From the NCBI GenBank assembly GCA_037441775.1, contig JBBIRO010000071.1, positions 1 through 6,519 of the forward strand: a stretch of DNA of 6,519 nt. The letters are read 5' to 3'. The notes under the pieces are model-generated. The model was given only the letters and a program-made list of their open reading frames with translations, did no database searches and was not told the DNA's origin. Positions within the stretch are counted from its first letter, which is position 1. Each line of letters opens with the position of its first letter. The position numbers and the translations under genes were made by a program. Shown in pieces: positions 1-6,424 of this stretch. The stretch comes from CAMTWB01 sp037441775 (GTDB lineage Bacteria; Desulfobacterota; Syntrophia; Syntrophales; CAMTWB01).

Positions 1-586
1 TTTCGGTTACACCCCGATCAAGACCTATGAGTACAATCTCGAAAAGGCGCGGGCGCTCCTGGCGGAGGCCGGTTTCCCAAAAGGCTTTGAAATTACCATG
101 CACCCCGCTGTAGGCCGGTACTATATGGACGTATCCGTGGCTACCGCCATCGCGGCGGACCTGCTAAAGGTCGGGGTTAAGGCGGACATCAAGATGATGG
201 AATGGGGCACCTACCTTCCTTTTGTCCTCCGGGATAGAGAGGTGGCCGAGCACCGTCTCTTCATGCTCGGCTGGGGCTGTGTCACTGGTGACGCCGATTA
301 TGGTCTCTACGCCCTGTTCCATTCCACCGAATGGCCCAAGAAGGGCAACGCCGCGGCGTTTTACAAAAACGAGACGGTGGATAAACTGCTCGAACAGGCC
401 CGTCAGACGGCCAAGCCCGAGGAACGCCGAAAACTCTACAAGGATGCGATGACCATCATTAACGATGACGCGCCCTGGATTTTCCTCCATAGCGAATCAC
501 AGGTCACGGGTATCAGGGCTAGCGCCAAGGATATCGTAGTCCATCCCACTGAGCGGGTCATTGCCAAGAAGGCCTATCTAGAATAA
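1..586 (+). CDS. ABC transporter substrate-binding protein, family 5 (C-terminal part, 5' end outside window)
   Basis: This is the last 194 codons of an extracytoplasmic solute-binding protein of the SBP_bac_5 (DppA/OppA/NikA) family. It reads in frame from base 2 to a TAA at 584-586, and the N-terminus with its signal peptide is off the left edge. Seen directly: the family-typical stretch YNLEKARALLAEAGFPKGFE near the start of the fragment, then a GRYYMD...IAADLLKVGVK segment, the hydrophobic FMLGWG strand followed by an acidic GDADY, a helix NETVDKLLEQARQTAKPEER, and the usual DDAPWIFLH near the C-terminus. The family captures peptides, nickel chelates, glutathione or related solutes in the periplasm and delivers them to the permease pair. 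The permease and ATPase genes directly downstream confirm this role. The substrate cannot be assigned from this fragment. An internal ATG at 98 is not the real start, because homologous-looking sequence continues upstream of it. Confidence 0.93.
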   Translation, partial: FGYTPIKTYEYNLEKARALLAEAGFPKGFEITMHPAVGRYYMDVSVATAIAADLLKVGVKADIKMMEWGTYLPFVLRDREVAEHRLFMLGWGCVTGDADYGLYALFHSTEWPKKGNAAAFYKNETVDKLLEQARQTAKPEERRKLYKDAMTIINDDAPWIFLHSESQVTGIRASAKDIVVHPTERVIAKKAYLE

Positions 587-602
587 AACATTACAAGAGA
601 TA

Positions 603-643
603 CAGGCTGAAGGTTTTTTGACCGACTAAAAATCTTCAGCCTG
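603..643 (+). promoter_or_regulatory. Strong intercistronic hairpin between binding-protein and permease genes
   Basis: The arms CAGGCTGAAG (603-612) and CTTCAGCCTG (634-643) are a perfect 10-bp inverted repeat. Pairing continues inward with one G-U pair and five T-A pairs (613-618 with 628-633), giving a 16-bp stem and a 9-nt loop. No run of T follows the 3' arm, so it is not a classical intrinsic terminator in the plus direction. It ends 19 nt before the permease start and leaves the AGG at 655-657 unpaired. In binding-protein operons such structures often protect the upstream mRNA, so that the binding protein is made in excess over the membrane parts. That role is inferred here. Confidence 0.65.
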
Positions 644-662
644 ATCACTAAAGCAGGTTATT

Positions 663-1586
663 ATGACCGGTCAATACATCATCCGCAGGCTCCTGATTAT
701 GATCCCCGTTCTTTTAGGAGTCTCCTTGATCATTTTTACAATGGTCCGGGTCATTCCCGGCGACCCGGCGATCATTATGGCGGGTCCTCATGCGAACAAA
801 GAGCAGGTAGATCAGATTCGCGCCTCACTGGGTATGGATCGCCACCCGGTGGTGCAGTACTTTTCTTTTCTGGGAGATCTCCTACAGGGCGACCTGGGAA
901 GGTCCACCAGGACCGGCCTGCCCGTCACCAGGGAAATCATGGCGCGATTCCCAAATACGGTTGTGCTCGCCTTGACTGCCATTATCCTGGCTTCGCTTGT
1001 CGGGGTCTTGACGGGTATTATTGCCGGAGTTAAGCAAAACTCGGTCTTTGATCACATAAGTATGATGATCGCTCTTTTCGGCCTTTCCATGCCTGTCTTC
1101 TGGCTGGGATTGATGCTGATGCTCCTTTTTTCCATTCAACTGGGATGGCTGCCCTCGGTAGGCGCGGAAAGCTGGAAACATCTGATCCTGCCAGCCATAA
1201 CGTTAGGCGCGAACTCCACGGCCATTATTGCCCGGATGACCCGTTCAAGCATGCTCGAGGTCATCCGGCTTGATTATGTCAGAACGGCCCGGGCCAAGGG
1301 GCTCACGGAAAAGATGGTTATCTGGCGGCACGCCTTGAAGAATGCGCTCATCCCAGTGGTGACGGTTATCGGTTTGCAGACCGGGACTCTGCTGGGCGGC
1401 GCTGTTTTAACCGAAATAGTTTTTGCCTGGCCGGGAATTGGCCGGCTTTTAGTTGAGGCCATACTATCGCGGGATTACCCGGTCGTGCAGGGCGTAGTGC
1501 TACTGGTGGCAACGTTATTCATAATGATTAATTTGATTGTGGATCTGCTGTATTCGTATCTGGATCCCCGTATCCGTTACACGTAG
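663..1586 (+). CDS. dppB: ABC transporter permease, DppB/OppB/NikB type
   Basis: This is an inner-membrane permease of 307 aa, the usual length for DppB-like proteins. An N-terminal membrane segment (about residues 9-30) is followed by the family motif VIPGDPA (30-36), a periplasmic region of about 65 residues ending in GDLGRSTRTGLPV, and the BPD_transp_1 domain (about 95-305). Further hydrophobic segments lie near 100-122, 133-158, 174-191, 232-254 and 275-297. The EAA loop that docks on the ATPase is clear at about 204-228 (DYVRTARAKGL...WRHALKNA). The C-terminus ends in the typical YLDPRIRY. The ATG at 663 has an AGG at 655-657, five bases upstream. It pairs with the dppC-like permease to form the translocation pore. 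The gene symbol is a family-level name; OppB- or NikB-type substrates cannot be excluded. Confidence 0.93.
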   Translation: MTGQYIIRRLLIMIPVLLGVSLIIFTMVRVIPGDPAIIMAGPHANKEQVDQIRASLGMDRHPVVQYFSFLGDLLQGDLGRSTRTGLPVTREIMARFPNTVVLALTAIILASLVGVLTGIIAGVKQNSVFDHISMMIALFGLSMPVFWLGLMLMLLFSIQLGWLPSVGAESWKHLILPAITLGANSTAIIARMTRSSMLEVIRLDYVRTARAKGLTEKMVIWRHALKNALIPVVTVIGLQTGTLLGGAVLTEIVFAWPGIGRLLVEAILSRDYPVVQGVVLLVATLFIMINLIVDLLYSYLDPRIRYT

Positions 1587-1768
1587 GTTAAAATTGACAC
1601 TTCGTAAGGAGTGCCAACGGCGTCATTTATTGTCACCCTTACCCCATCAATATTTAACAGGGGAGAGGGGGATTTTGACTTTGTGCAGCGTCGTCAAGAC
1701 TGATTAGGTTTGCCGGGTTGCACGTCTGCCGCCGGCAACCGTTAGTATAATAACTTTTTAGGATTACA
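1587..1768 (+). promoter_or_regulatory. 182-bp intergenic region with three predicted hairpins between the permease genes
   Basis: No coding sequence is seen here. Three possible hairpins lie in series. (1) CACTTC (1598-1603) pairs with GGAGTG (1608-1613) around a GTAA tetraloop, with one G-U pair. (2) CCCTTACCCC (1636-1645) faces GGGGAGAGGG (1660-1669) around a 14-nt loop, with one mismatch and one wobble; it resembles the C-rich/G-rich palindromes dispersed between genes in many bacterial genomes. (3) TTGCCGG (1710-1716) pairs with CCGGCAA (1732-1738), extendable by two G-C pairs across a bulged T. A TATAAT at 1746-1751 matches a sigma-70 -10 box, but I see no good -35 at the right distance, so a promoter for the downstream genes is only a possibility. 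A TTGACA at 1594-1599 has no matching -10. An AGGA (1760-1763) five bases before the ATG at 1769 is a good ribosome binding site for dppC. Confidence 0.5.
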
Positions 1769-2644
1769 ATGGAAGATATTGCTACTCAGGAGGAAACCAG
1801 ACAGTACAGCCAGATCAAAGAGGTCTTTCGCCGACTGGTCAAGCGTAAGACCGCGCTAATCGGCTTAATTTTGGTTGGTTTTTTTCTTTTGGTCGGTATT
1901 CTGGCCCCGGTCCTGGCCCCCAATGATCCACTTGAACACAGTTTGCAGCATATGCTGGCCAAGCCTTCGGCGGATTATCCGCTGGGACGTGACGAACTGG
2001 GGCGCTGCATCTTAAGCCGCATTTTTTACGGCGCCCGGATCTCGCTTTTGATCGGTCTGATGGTCGTGTCCATTGGTATTTTGGTCGGCGTTCCCCTGGG
2101 TGTGACATCGGCTTACTACGGGGGCAAGACGGATTTTATTATCCAGCGGTTTATCGATACGATGCTGACCTTTCCGGGAATACTACTGGCCCTGATTCTT
2201 ATCGCGATGCTTGGGGTCGGGTTGCAGAATGTCATGATTGCCGTTGGTATCTCCACTATCCCTATCTACGCCCGTTTATCGCGCAGCTCAGTTTTGGCCA
2301 TCAAGAACCGGCAGTATATTGAAGCGGCCAAATCAATAGGGGCTAGCGATTCACGGATTATCCTGCAACATCTTGTGCCCAATAGTCTGTCTCCGATAAT
2401 TGTTCAGTCCACGCTCCACATGGCGACCGCTATCCTCTGGGCCGCAGGCTTGGGTTTTCTTGGATTGGGCGTAAGCCCGCCGACGCCCGAATGGGGCGCC
2501 ATGTTAAACGGCGGCAGGCTCTATATCCGCGTCGCCTATCATGTGGCAACTTTTCCCGGTATGATGATCTTTGTTACCGTTTTGGGATTCAATCTGCTGG
2601 GAGATGGTTTGCGGGATGCGCTTGACCCGAGGTTGAAGCTCTGA
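1769..2644 (+). CDS. dppC: ABC transporter permease, DppC/OppC/NikC type
   Basis: This is the second inner-membrane permease, 291 aa, normal for the family. It has a cytoplasmic N-terminal tail, an OppC_N-type first membrane segment (about residues 28-50), then the diagnostic YPLGRDELGRCILSRIFYG (70-88) and a BPD_transp_1 domain (about 90-285). Membrane segments lie near 91-114, 134-160, 212-236 and 262-283. The EAA loop is at about 181-205 (RQYIEAAKSIGA...LQHLVPN). The C-terminal GDGLRDALDPRLKL is typical. Many relatives have D where this protein has C80 in DELGRC; this is a small variation. The start at 1769 is supported by AGGA at 1760-1763. The TGA stop shares its last base with the ATG of the next gene, which suggests translational coupling. 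It works with the dppB-like permease. Confidence 0.93.
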   Translation: MEDIATQEETRQYSQIKEVFRRLVKRKTALIGLILVGFFLLVGILAPVLAPNDPLEHSLQHMLAKPSADYPLGRDELGRCILSRIFYGARISLLIGLMVVSIGILVGVPLGVTSAYYGGKTDFIIQRFIDTMLTFPGILLALILIAMLGVGLQNVMIAVGISTIPIYARLSRSSVLAIKNRQYIEAAKSIGASDSRIILQHLVPNSLSPIIVQSTLHMATAILWAAGLGFLGLGVSPPTPEWGAMLNGGRLYIRVAYHVATFPGMMIFVTVLGFNLLGDGLRDALDPRLKL

Positions 2645-3615
2645 TGAATTCCCTATTAGAAGTAAAAAACTTAAAGACCTATTTTCATACCGATTATGGT
2701 CTGGTGAAGGCGGTTGACGGCATATCCTATCAGTTGAGCGAGGGCGAGACTTTGGGCCTGGTTGGTGAAAGCGGCTGCGGAAAAAGCGTGGGCGCCCTGT
2801 CAATTTTACGGCTTATCGCTGAACCGCCGGGAGAGATTGCGGCGGGCCAGATAATTTTTCAGGGACAGGATCTGCTTAAGGCCAATCCCGATCAGCTCAG
2901 AGATATCCGCGGCAACAAGATCGCGATGATTTTTCAGGAGCCGATGACTTCGCTCAATCCAGTTCTCACGATCGGGTTCCAGATCGGGGAGGCGCTGGAG
3001 CTCCATCAGCGGATGGGCAAGGCCGAGGCCAGGCGCGAAGTAATGCGGCTTTTGAAGATGGTGGGGATTCCGGACGGCGAGAGGCGCATTGATGACTACC
3101 CGCATCAGTTTAGCGGCGGAATGCGGCAGCGGGTCATGATCGCCATGGCCCTGTCCTGCAACCCCAAGCTGCTCATCGCCGATGAGCCTACCACGGCAGT
3201 CGATGTTACCATTCAGGCACAGCTCTTGGAAGTGATTAAAGAATTGACCTCGAGGCTGGGCACGGCTGTCATTATTATTACCCACAATCTGGGCGTGGTT
3301 GCCCGGTATGTAAACCGGATGGCCGTTATGTATGCCGGCCGGATTGTAGAATCCGGTACTGCCCATGACGTTTACAGTAAGCCGTCTCACCCCTATACGA
3401 TCGGTTTGCTCGCCTCCGTTCCCAGGCTTGACAAGCCCCGCACGGCGCGTCTGGTGCCGGTGGACGGTCAGCCGCCAAATCTTGTTAATCTTCCCCCAGG
3501 CTGTTCTTTTTACCCGCGCTGCTCGTTTAGGATAGACAGATGCGCCAGGGAAATGCCCGAGCTTAGATCAGTGGCGGACGGACATACGACCGCCTGCTGG
3601 GTTGATGTCAGGTAA
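2644..3615 (+). CDS. dppD: ABC transporter ATP-binding protein, DppD/OppD type
   Basis: This is one of the two cytoplasmic ATPases that power the importer, 323 aa. Every nucleotide-binding motif is visible: Walker A GESGCGKS (41-48), Q-loop MIFQEP with Q98, signature FSGGM (156-160), Walker B LLIADE (176-181), a D-loop TAVD (184-187, usually TALD) and the switch histidine H214 in ITHN. The C-terminal oligopeptide-transporter extension (about 235-323) carries PPGC and four cysteines at 287, 293, 300 and 318, spaced C-x5-C-x6-C-x17-C. In some characterised DppD/DppF proteins this cluster holds a 4Fe-4S centre; here that is inferred from the residues only. The ATG overlaps the dppC stop codon by one base, with GAGG at 2629-2632 upstream inside dppC. 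It forms a heterodimer with the next gene's product. Confidence 0.94.
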   Translation: MNSLLEVKNLKTYFHTDYGLVKAVDGISYQLSEGETLGLVGESGCGKSVGALSILRLIAEPPGEIAAGQIIFQGQDLLKANPDQLRDIRGNKIAMIFQEPMTSLNPVLTIGFQIGEALELHQRMGKAEARREVMRLLKMVGIPDGERRIDDYPHQFSGGMRQRVMIAMALSCNPKLLIADEPTTAVDVTIQAQLLEVIKELTSRLGTAVIIITHNLGVVARYVNRMAVMYAGRIVESGTAHDVYSKPSHPYTIGLLASVPRLDKPRTARLVPVDGQPPNLVNLPPGCSFYPRCSFRIDRCAREMPELRSVADGHTTACWVDVR

Positions 3616-3619
3616 AATT

Positions 3620-4597
3620 ATGCAAAACAATGTGCTAATCGATGTAAAAAACGTCTCGATGTACTTTCCCATTACCAAGGGGATCATCCGCCAGCATAAG
3701 GTCGCGGAAATCAAGGCGGTTGACGGAGTGAATATGGTTATCCGCCGCGGGGAAACACTGGGCCTGGTCGGGGAGAGCGGCAGCGGAAAAACCACGCTGG
3801 GGCGCTGCATTCTACAGCTTTTGTGTCCGACGGCGGGTGAGATTTACTTTGAGGATCGCGATCTTTGTAAGATGAAGAAGGAGGAGTTGCGCCTCCTGCG
3901 TCTGGGCATGCAGATCATCTTCCAGGACCCCTTCGATTCCCTCGACCCGAGGATGAATGCCTTTAAAATAGTCGCGGAACCGCTGATGGTTCACACTAAA
4001 ACCCGCGGCTCGGAGCTGGCGGACAGGATAGCCCAGTTGCTTAAGATTGTGGGACTGGATCCCAGCATGATCAACCGCTATCCCCATGAGTTCAGCGGCG
4101 GTCAGCGCCAGCGGCTGGGCATTGCCAGAGCGCTTGCGATCCATCCCAAGTTCATCGTCTGCGACGAGCCGATTTCCGCTCTTGATGTATCCATTCAGGC
4201 CCAGATCATCAATCTGTTGGAAGACCTGCAAACCGAATTCGACCTAACCTATCTATTCATTGCCCACGACCTTTCGGTTGTCCGCCATATCAGCCACCGG
4301 ATAGCAGTCATGTACTTGGGTAGAATCGTTGAGATTGCCAATCGTGACGACTTGTATACCTATGCCAAGCACCCCTATACGGTCGCTCTTCTTTCAGCGG
4401 TGCCAATTCCAGATCCGGAAGTAGAGGCAACCCGGGAGAGAATCATCATCGAGGGAGACCCTCCCAGTCCGATCAACCTGCCGCCCGGTTGTAACTTCCA
4501 CGAGCGCTGTCCAAAGTGCATTGAGATCTGCCGCCGGGAGGTGCCGCAGCTGCGGGAAATAGGTCATGACCATCAGGTGGCCTGCCACGTGGCTTGA
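3620..4597 (+). CDS. dppF: ABC transporter ATP-binding protein, DppF/OppF type
   Basis: This is the second ATPase of the importer, 325 aa from the chosen start. Motifs: Walker A GESGSGKT (51-58), Q-loop IIFQDP with Q102, signature FSGGQ (158-162), Walker B FIVCDE (178-183), D-loop SALD, and H216 in IAHD. The C-terminal extension has PPGC and cysteines at 291, 297, 304 and 322 with the same C-x5-C-x6-C-x17-C spacing as its partner, plus an extra cysteine at 300. I chose the ATG at 3620 because AGG (3610-3612) sits seven bases upstream and MQNNVLIDVKNVSMYFPI matches the usual DppF beginning. A TTG at 3602 or ATG at 3605 would add five or six residues and overlap dppD, with a poorer ribosome binding site. 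The start lies four bases after the dppD stop, so the two are probably co-translated. Confidence 0.94.
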   Translation: MQNNVLIDVKNVSMYFPITKGIIRQHKVAEIKAVDGVNMVIRRGETLGLVGESGSGKTTLGRCILQLLCPTAGEIYFEDRDLCKMKKEELRLLRLGMQIIFQDPFDSLDPRMNAFKIVAEPLMVHTKTRGSELADRIAQLLKIVGLDPSMINRYPHEFSGGQRQRLGIARALAIHPKFIVCDEPISALDVSIQAQIINLLEDLQTEFDLTYLFIAHDLSVVRHISHRIAVMYLGRIVEIANRDDLYTYAKHPYTVALLSAVPIPDPEVEATRERIIIEGDPPSPINLPPGCNFHERCPKCIEICRREVPQLREIGHDHQVACHVA

Positions 4598-4660
4598 GAA
4601 GCGAGAATAGAAAGCAGCCATCAGCGACCAATACCGGTCAAATCAAAGAGACTAACGAAG

Positions 4661-5905
4661 ATGATTACTGTAGATGAAGCCCTGCGGGCGGTTCTAGATG
4701 CGGTCTCGCCTCTGGGTATCGAAAAGGTGGGGATAATGGATGCTCTGGGTAGAGTCCTGGGTGAGGACGTCTATGCCCGGAGGAACATTCCGCCTCAGGA
4801 TAACTCCGCCATGGATGGTATCGTGGTGCGCAGCAATGATACCAGGGGCGCATCAGCCGACAAACCCGTCCGTTTCCGTCTGCTCGAGGAAATACCAGCC
4901 GGCCATATCCCTACGAGGACTATCGGCCCCTTCGAAGCAGCGAAGATTATGACTGGCGCGACAATTCCTGCCGGGGGGGATACGGTTATCCGTCGCGAAG
5001 AGATCAGGGAAGAAGGCCAAAGTGTCCTCATTATTGCCCCGTCCGAGCCCGGTCAGGACATCCGACGGGCAGGTGAAGACGTTGCCGAAGGCGAGCTGGC
5101 ACTTACCAGGGGGGAAGTAATCAGGCCCGCGGAAATAGGGATGCTTGCCTCCTTGGGACGTTCTTTTGTCTATGTATATCAACGACCGCTGGTGGCGATT
5201 GTCGCGACAGGCAATGAGCTTGTGGATATCGATGAAACGCCTTCGCTCTGGAGCATCATCACCAGCAACAGCTATTCCCTTGCTTCCCAGGTTAAGGAGT
5301 GCGGCGCCCTACCGCTCCAGGTTGGAATCGCCCGCGATACTAAGGAAGATATTATTTGTAAATTCCGCAATGCCGCTCGGGCGGATGTGGTGATTTCCTC
5401 CGGGGGGGTATCGGTGGGCGATTACGATCTGGTCAGAGGGGTAATAGCCGAAAAGTGGGATGGCATTCAGTTCTGGCAGGTGGCGATGAAACCCGGGAAA
5501 CCATTTGCCTTCGGTCATATTGGAGATAAGCCTTTCTTCGGGCTCCCCGGCAATCCGGTTTCTTCCATGATCTCCTTTGAGCAGTTTGTCCGGCCGGCGC
5601 TTTTGAAGATGATGGGGCACGGTAACATCTACCGGCCGATGGTTAAGGCAATACTGGCGGAGACTATTTCCAAAAAACGCGGAGTTAAGCATTTCATCAG
5701 AGCCCAGATTGCCATAAATGACGGAATATATACGGCGACAACCACGGGCGATCAGGGGTCGGGGATACTGAAATCGATGGTGAAGGCCAATGGTCTGATC
5801 ATCATGCCGGAGAATGCCACCCGGGTGGAGAAGGGTGAAGAGGCAACGGTTCAATTGATCGATCACTCCCTCTGCCAGGTCAGAGAGTTATCATATCCCG
5901 CCTAG
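4661..5905 (+). CDS. moeA: Molybdopterin molybdenumtransferase MoeA
   Basis: MoeA inserts molybdate (or tungstate in some relatives) into adenylated molybdopterin, the last step of basic molybdenum-cofactor synthesis in the cytoplasm. At 414 aa it has the normal length. The MoeA N-terminal region (about 1-170) contains PPQDNSAMDG (44-53), MTGATIP (97-103) and RRAGED (135-140). The MoCF_biosynth domain (about 175-318) contains VATGNEL (181-187), SSGGVSVGDYD (246-256), MKPGKP (276-281) and GLPGNPVS (294-301). The MoeA C-terminal domain covers about 325-402. By motif, the residues known to matter in E. coli MoeA are kept (D52, T98, D140, E186, D226, P296, P299). The usual SAMDGY reads SAMDGI here. 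The ATG at 4661 has only a weak GAG at 4648-4650. The gene starts 63 bp after dppF on the same strand and could be read from the same transcript. It ends 10 bp before tRNA-Sec. Confidence 0.95.
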   Translation: MITVDEALRAVLDAVSPLGIEKVGIMDALGRVLGEDVYARRNIPPQDNSAMDGIVVRSNDTRGASADKPVRFRLLEEIPAGHIPTRTIGPFEAAKIMTGATIPAGGDTVIRREEIREEGQSVLIIAPSEPGQDIRRAGEDVAEGELALTRGEVIRPAEIGMLASLGRSFVYVYQRPLVAIVATGNELVDIDETPSLWSIITSNSYSLASQVKECGALPLQVGIARDTKEDIICKFRNAARADVVISSGGVSVGDYDLVRGVIAEKWDGIQFWQVAMKPGKPFAFGHIGDKPFFGLPGNPVSSMISFEQFVRPALLKMMGHGNIYRPMVKAILAETISKKRGVKHFIRAQIAINDGIYTATTTGDQGSGILKSMVKANGLIIMPENATRVEKGEEATVQLIDHSLCQVRELSYPA

Positions 5906-5915
5906 AGTATCCAAC

Positions 5916-6013
5916 GGAAGTGCCAAGGTCACTGGTGGGCCTCCCGGACTTCAAATCCGGTGTGGGGGGCTAGTACCCTCCCGGGTGGGTTCGATTCCCA
6001 TGCACTTCCGCCA
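5916..6013 (+). tRNA. selC: tRNA-Sec (selenocysteine tRNA, anticodon UCA)
   Basis: This 98-nt gene folds as a bacterial selenocysteine tRNA. The acceptor stem has 8 bp (GGAAGTGC 5916-5923 with GCACTTCC 6002-6009), followed by discriminator G6010 and an encoded CCA (6011-6013). The D stem pairs 5926-5930 with 5938-5942. The anticodon stem CCGGA/TCCGG (5944-5948, 5956-5960) closes the loop CTTCAAA with anticodon TCA at 5951-5953. The long variable arm has a 6-bp stem (5964-5969 with 5977-5982). The T stem (5985-5989 with 5997-6001) closes TTCGATT. The 8+5 acceptor/T helix and long extra arm are the hallmarks recognised by SelA and SelB. It reads UGA as selenocysteine in mRNAs with a SECIS element. 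With only 10 bp after moeA and no convincing promoter there, it may be processed from the moeA transcript. Its 3' end is a classic integration site. Confidence 0.97.
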
Positions 6014-6031
6014 ATTTTATTCAATTTTATT
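6012..6031 (+). repeat. Perfect 10-bp tandem repeat at the 3' end of tRNA-Sec
   Basis: CAATTTTATT occurs twice in direct succession (6012-6021 and 6022-6031). The first copy begins with the last two bases of the encoded CCA of selC. The second ends inside the stop codon of the integrase remnant. It may only be an AT-rich, U-rich transcript end, or it may be part of an attachment site. The sequence alone does not decide. Confidence 0.6.
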
Positions 6032-6330
6032 AGGTATTTTCTTCGGCTTTGGTGCCTACGGAGTGCCTACGTAATCTGATGATGTCGGCGACTATTTTCC
6101 GCTTTGCCTCCACCTTCACTTCGGTATATTTCATCACCGAATCTCTCCTGGCGTGATCGGTCAGCATCTGGAGCTGATCCACCGACCCCCCCGTATTCGT
6201 TTACGAACTGGCAGCATGACGAATGTTTCAGATCGGCATACATGCGGATAGATTCACCGAGTTTCGCACAGGCTTTGTTCCACAGATCCACGAGATAATC
6301 GTGCTGGTAATGCTTGTCCGATGGTAAAGG
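6030..6330 (-). pseudogene. Broken tyrosine recombinase (phage-type integrase), C-terminal fragment
   Basis: Read on the minus strand from 6330 down to a TAA at 6032-6030, this is the C-terminal catalytic end of a tyrosine site-specific recombinase. The first part includes LVDLWNKACAKLGES and IRMYADLKHSSCCQFVNEYG, matching the common integrase pattern around the second catalytic arginine (usually ...RHSFASQLVN.G). After a run of seven C (plus strand 6186-6192) the family pattern continues one frame over as QLQMLTDHARRDSVMKY, equivalent to LGHSS...TxRY, with the conserved H and the nucleophile Y. Removing one C restores a single frame. An in-frame TAG at 6333-6331 cuts off the upstream side, and I recognise no integrase N-terminal part beyond it. 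The second catalytic arginine appears as lysine (LKHS). The fragment abuts selC, as expected for a tRNA-targeting island integrase. The frameshift could be a sequencing error, but the TAG and the missing N-terminus still argue for a remnant. Confidence 0.72.
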
Positions 6331-6424
6331 CTACAGCCTGGAAAAATCAAAGAAGATAGGCACTTATAGACGCTATAGGCGGAAAACATGCTTATGGATG
6401 GATAAAATAAAAGTCATCTGGTCA
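6331..6424. other. Short AT-rich spacer with no recognised gene
   Basis: I find no convincing reading frame here. A small inverted repeat TATAG-acg-CTATA lies at 6365-6377. It may once have been part of the integrase gene, whose reading frame stops at the TAG on the left border, but the translated fragments are not recognisable. Confidence 0.4.

Noticed and set aside
1594..1599. TTGACA matching a -35 promoter box after the dppB-like gene
   Set aside because: No -10-like hexamer lies 16-18 bp downstream, so it is not supported as a promoter.
1608..1620. GGAGTGCCAACGG resembles the first bases of tRNA-Sec (GGAAGTGCCAAGG), suggesting a tRNA fragment or attachment-site copy
   Set aside because: The similarity covers about a dozen bases of the tRNA 5' end and does not extend. 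Integration copies normally duplicate the tRNA 3' end, so I take it as chance.
2806..3390. A 194-codon minus-strand open frame within the dppD-like gene
   Set aside because: It is antisense to conserved ATPase sequence. Its composition is what a shadow frame of a GC-rich gene gives, and it shows no family motif.
5309..5866. A 185-codon minus-strand open frame within moeA
   Set aside because: It lies entirely antisense to conserved MoeA motifs and has no recognisable domain.
6052..6071. Direct repeat GTGCCTACG (6052-6060 and 6063-6071)
   Set aside because: It falls inside the C-terminal tail of the integrase remnant and is short. I see no third copy, so a chance or local duplication is the simplest view.
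6104..6298. A 64-codon plus-strand open frame downstream of tRNA-Sec
   Set aside because: It is the complement of the integrase remnant, has no ribosome binding site, and its translation resembles no protein I recognise.
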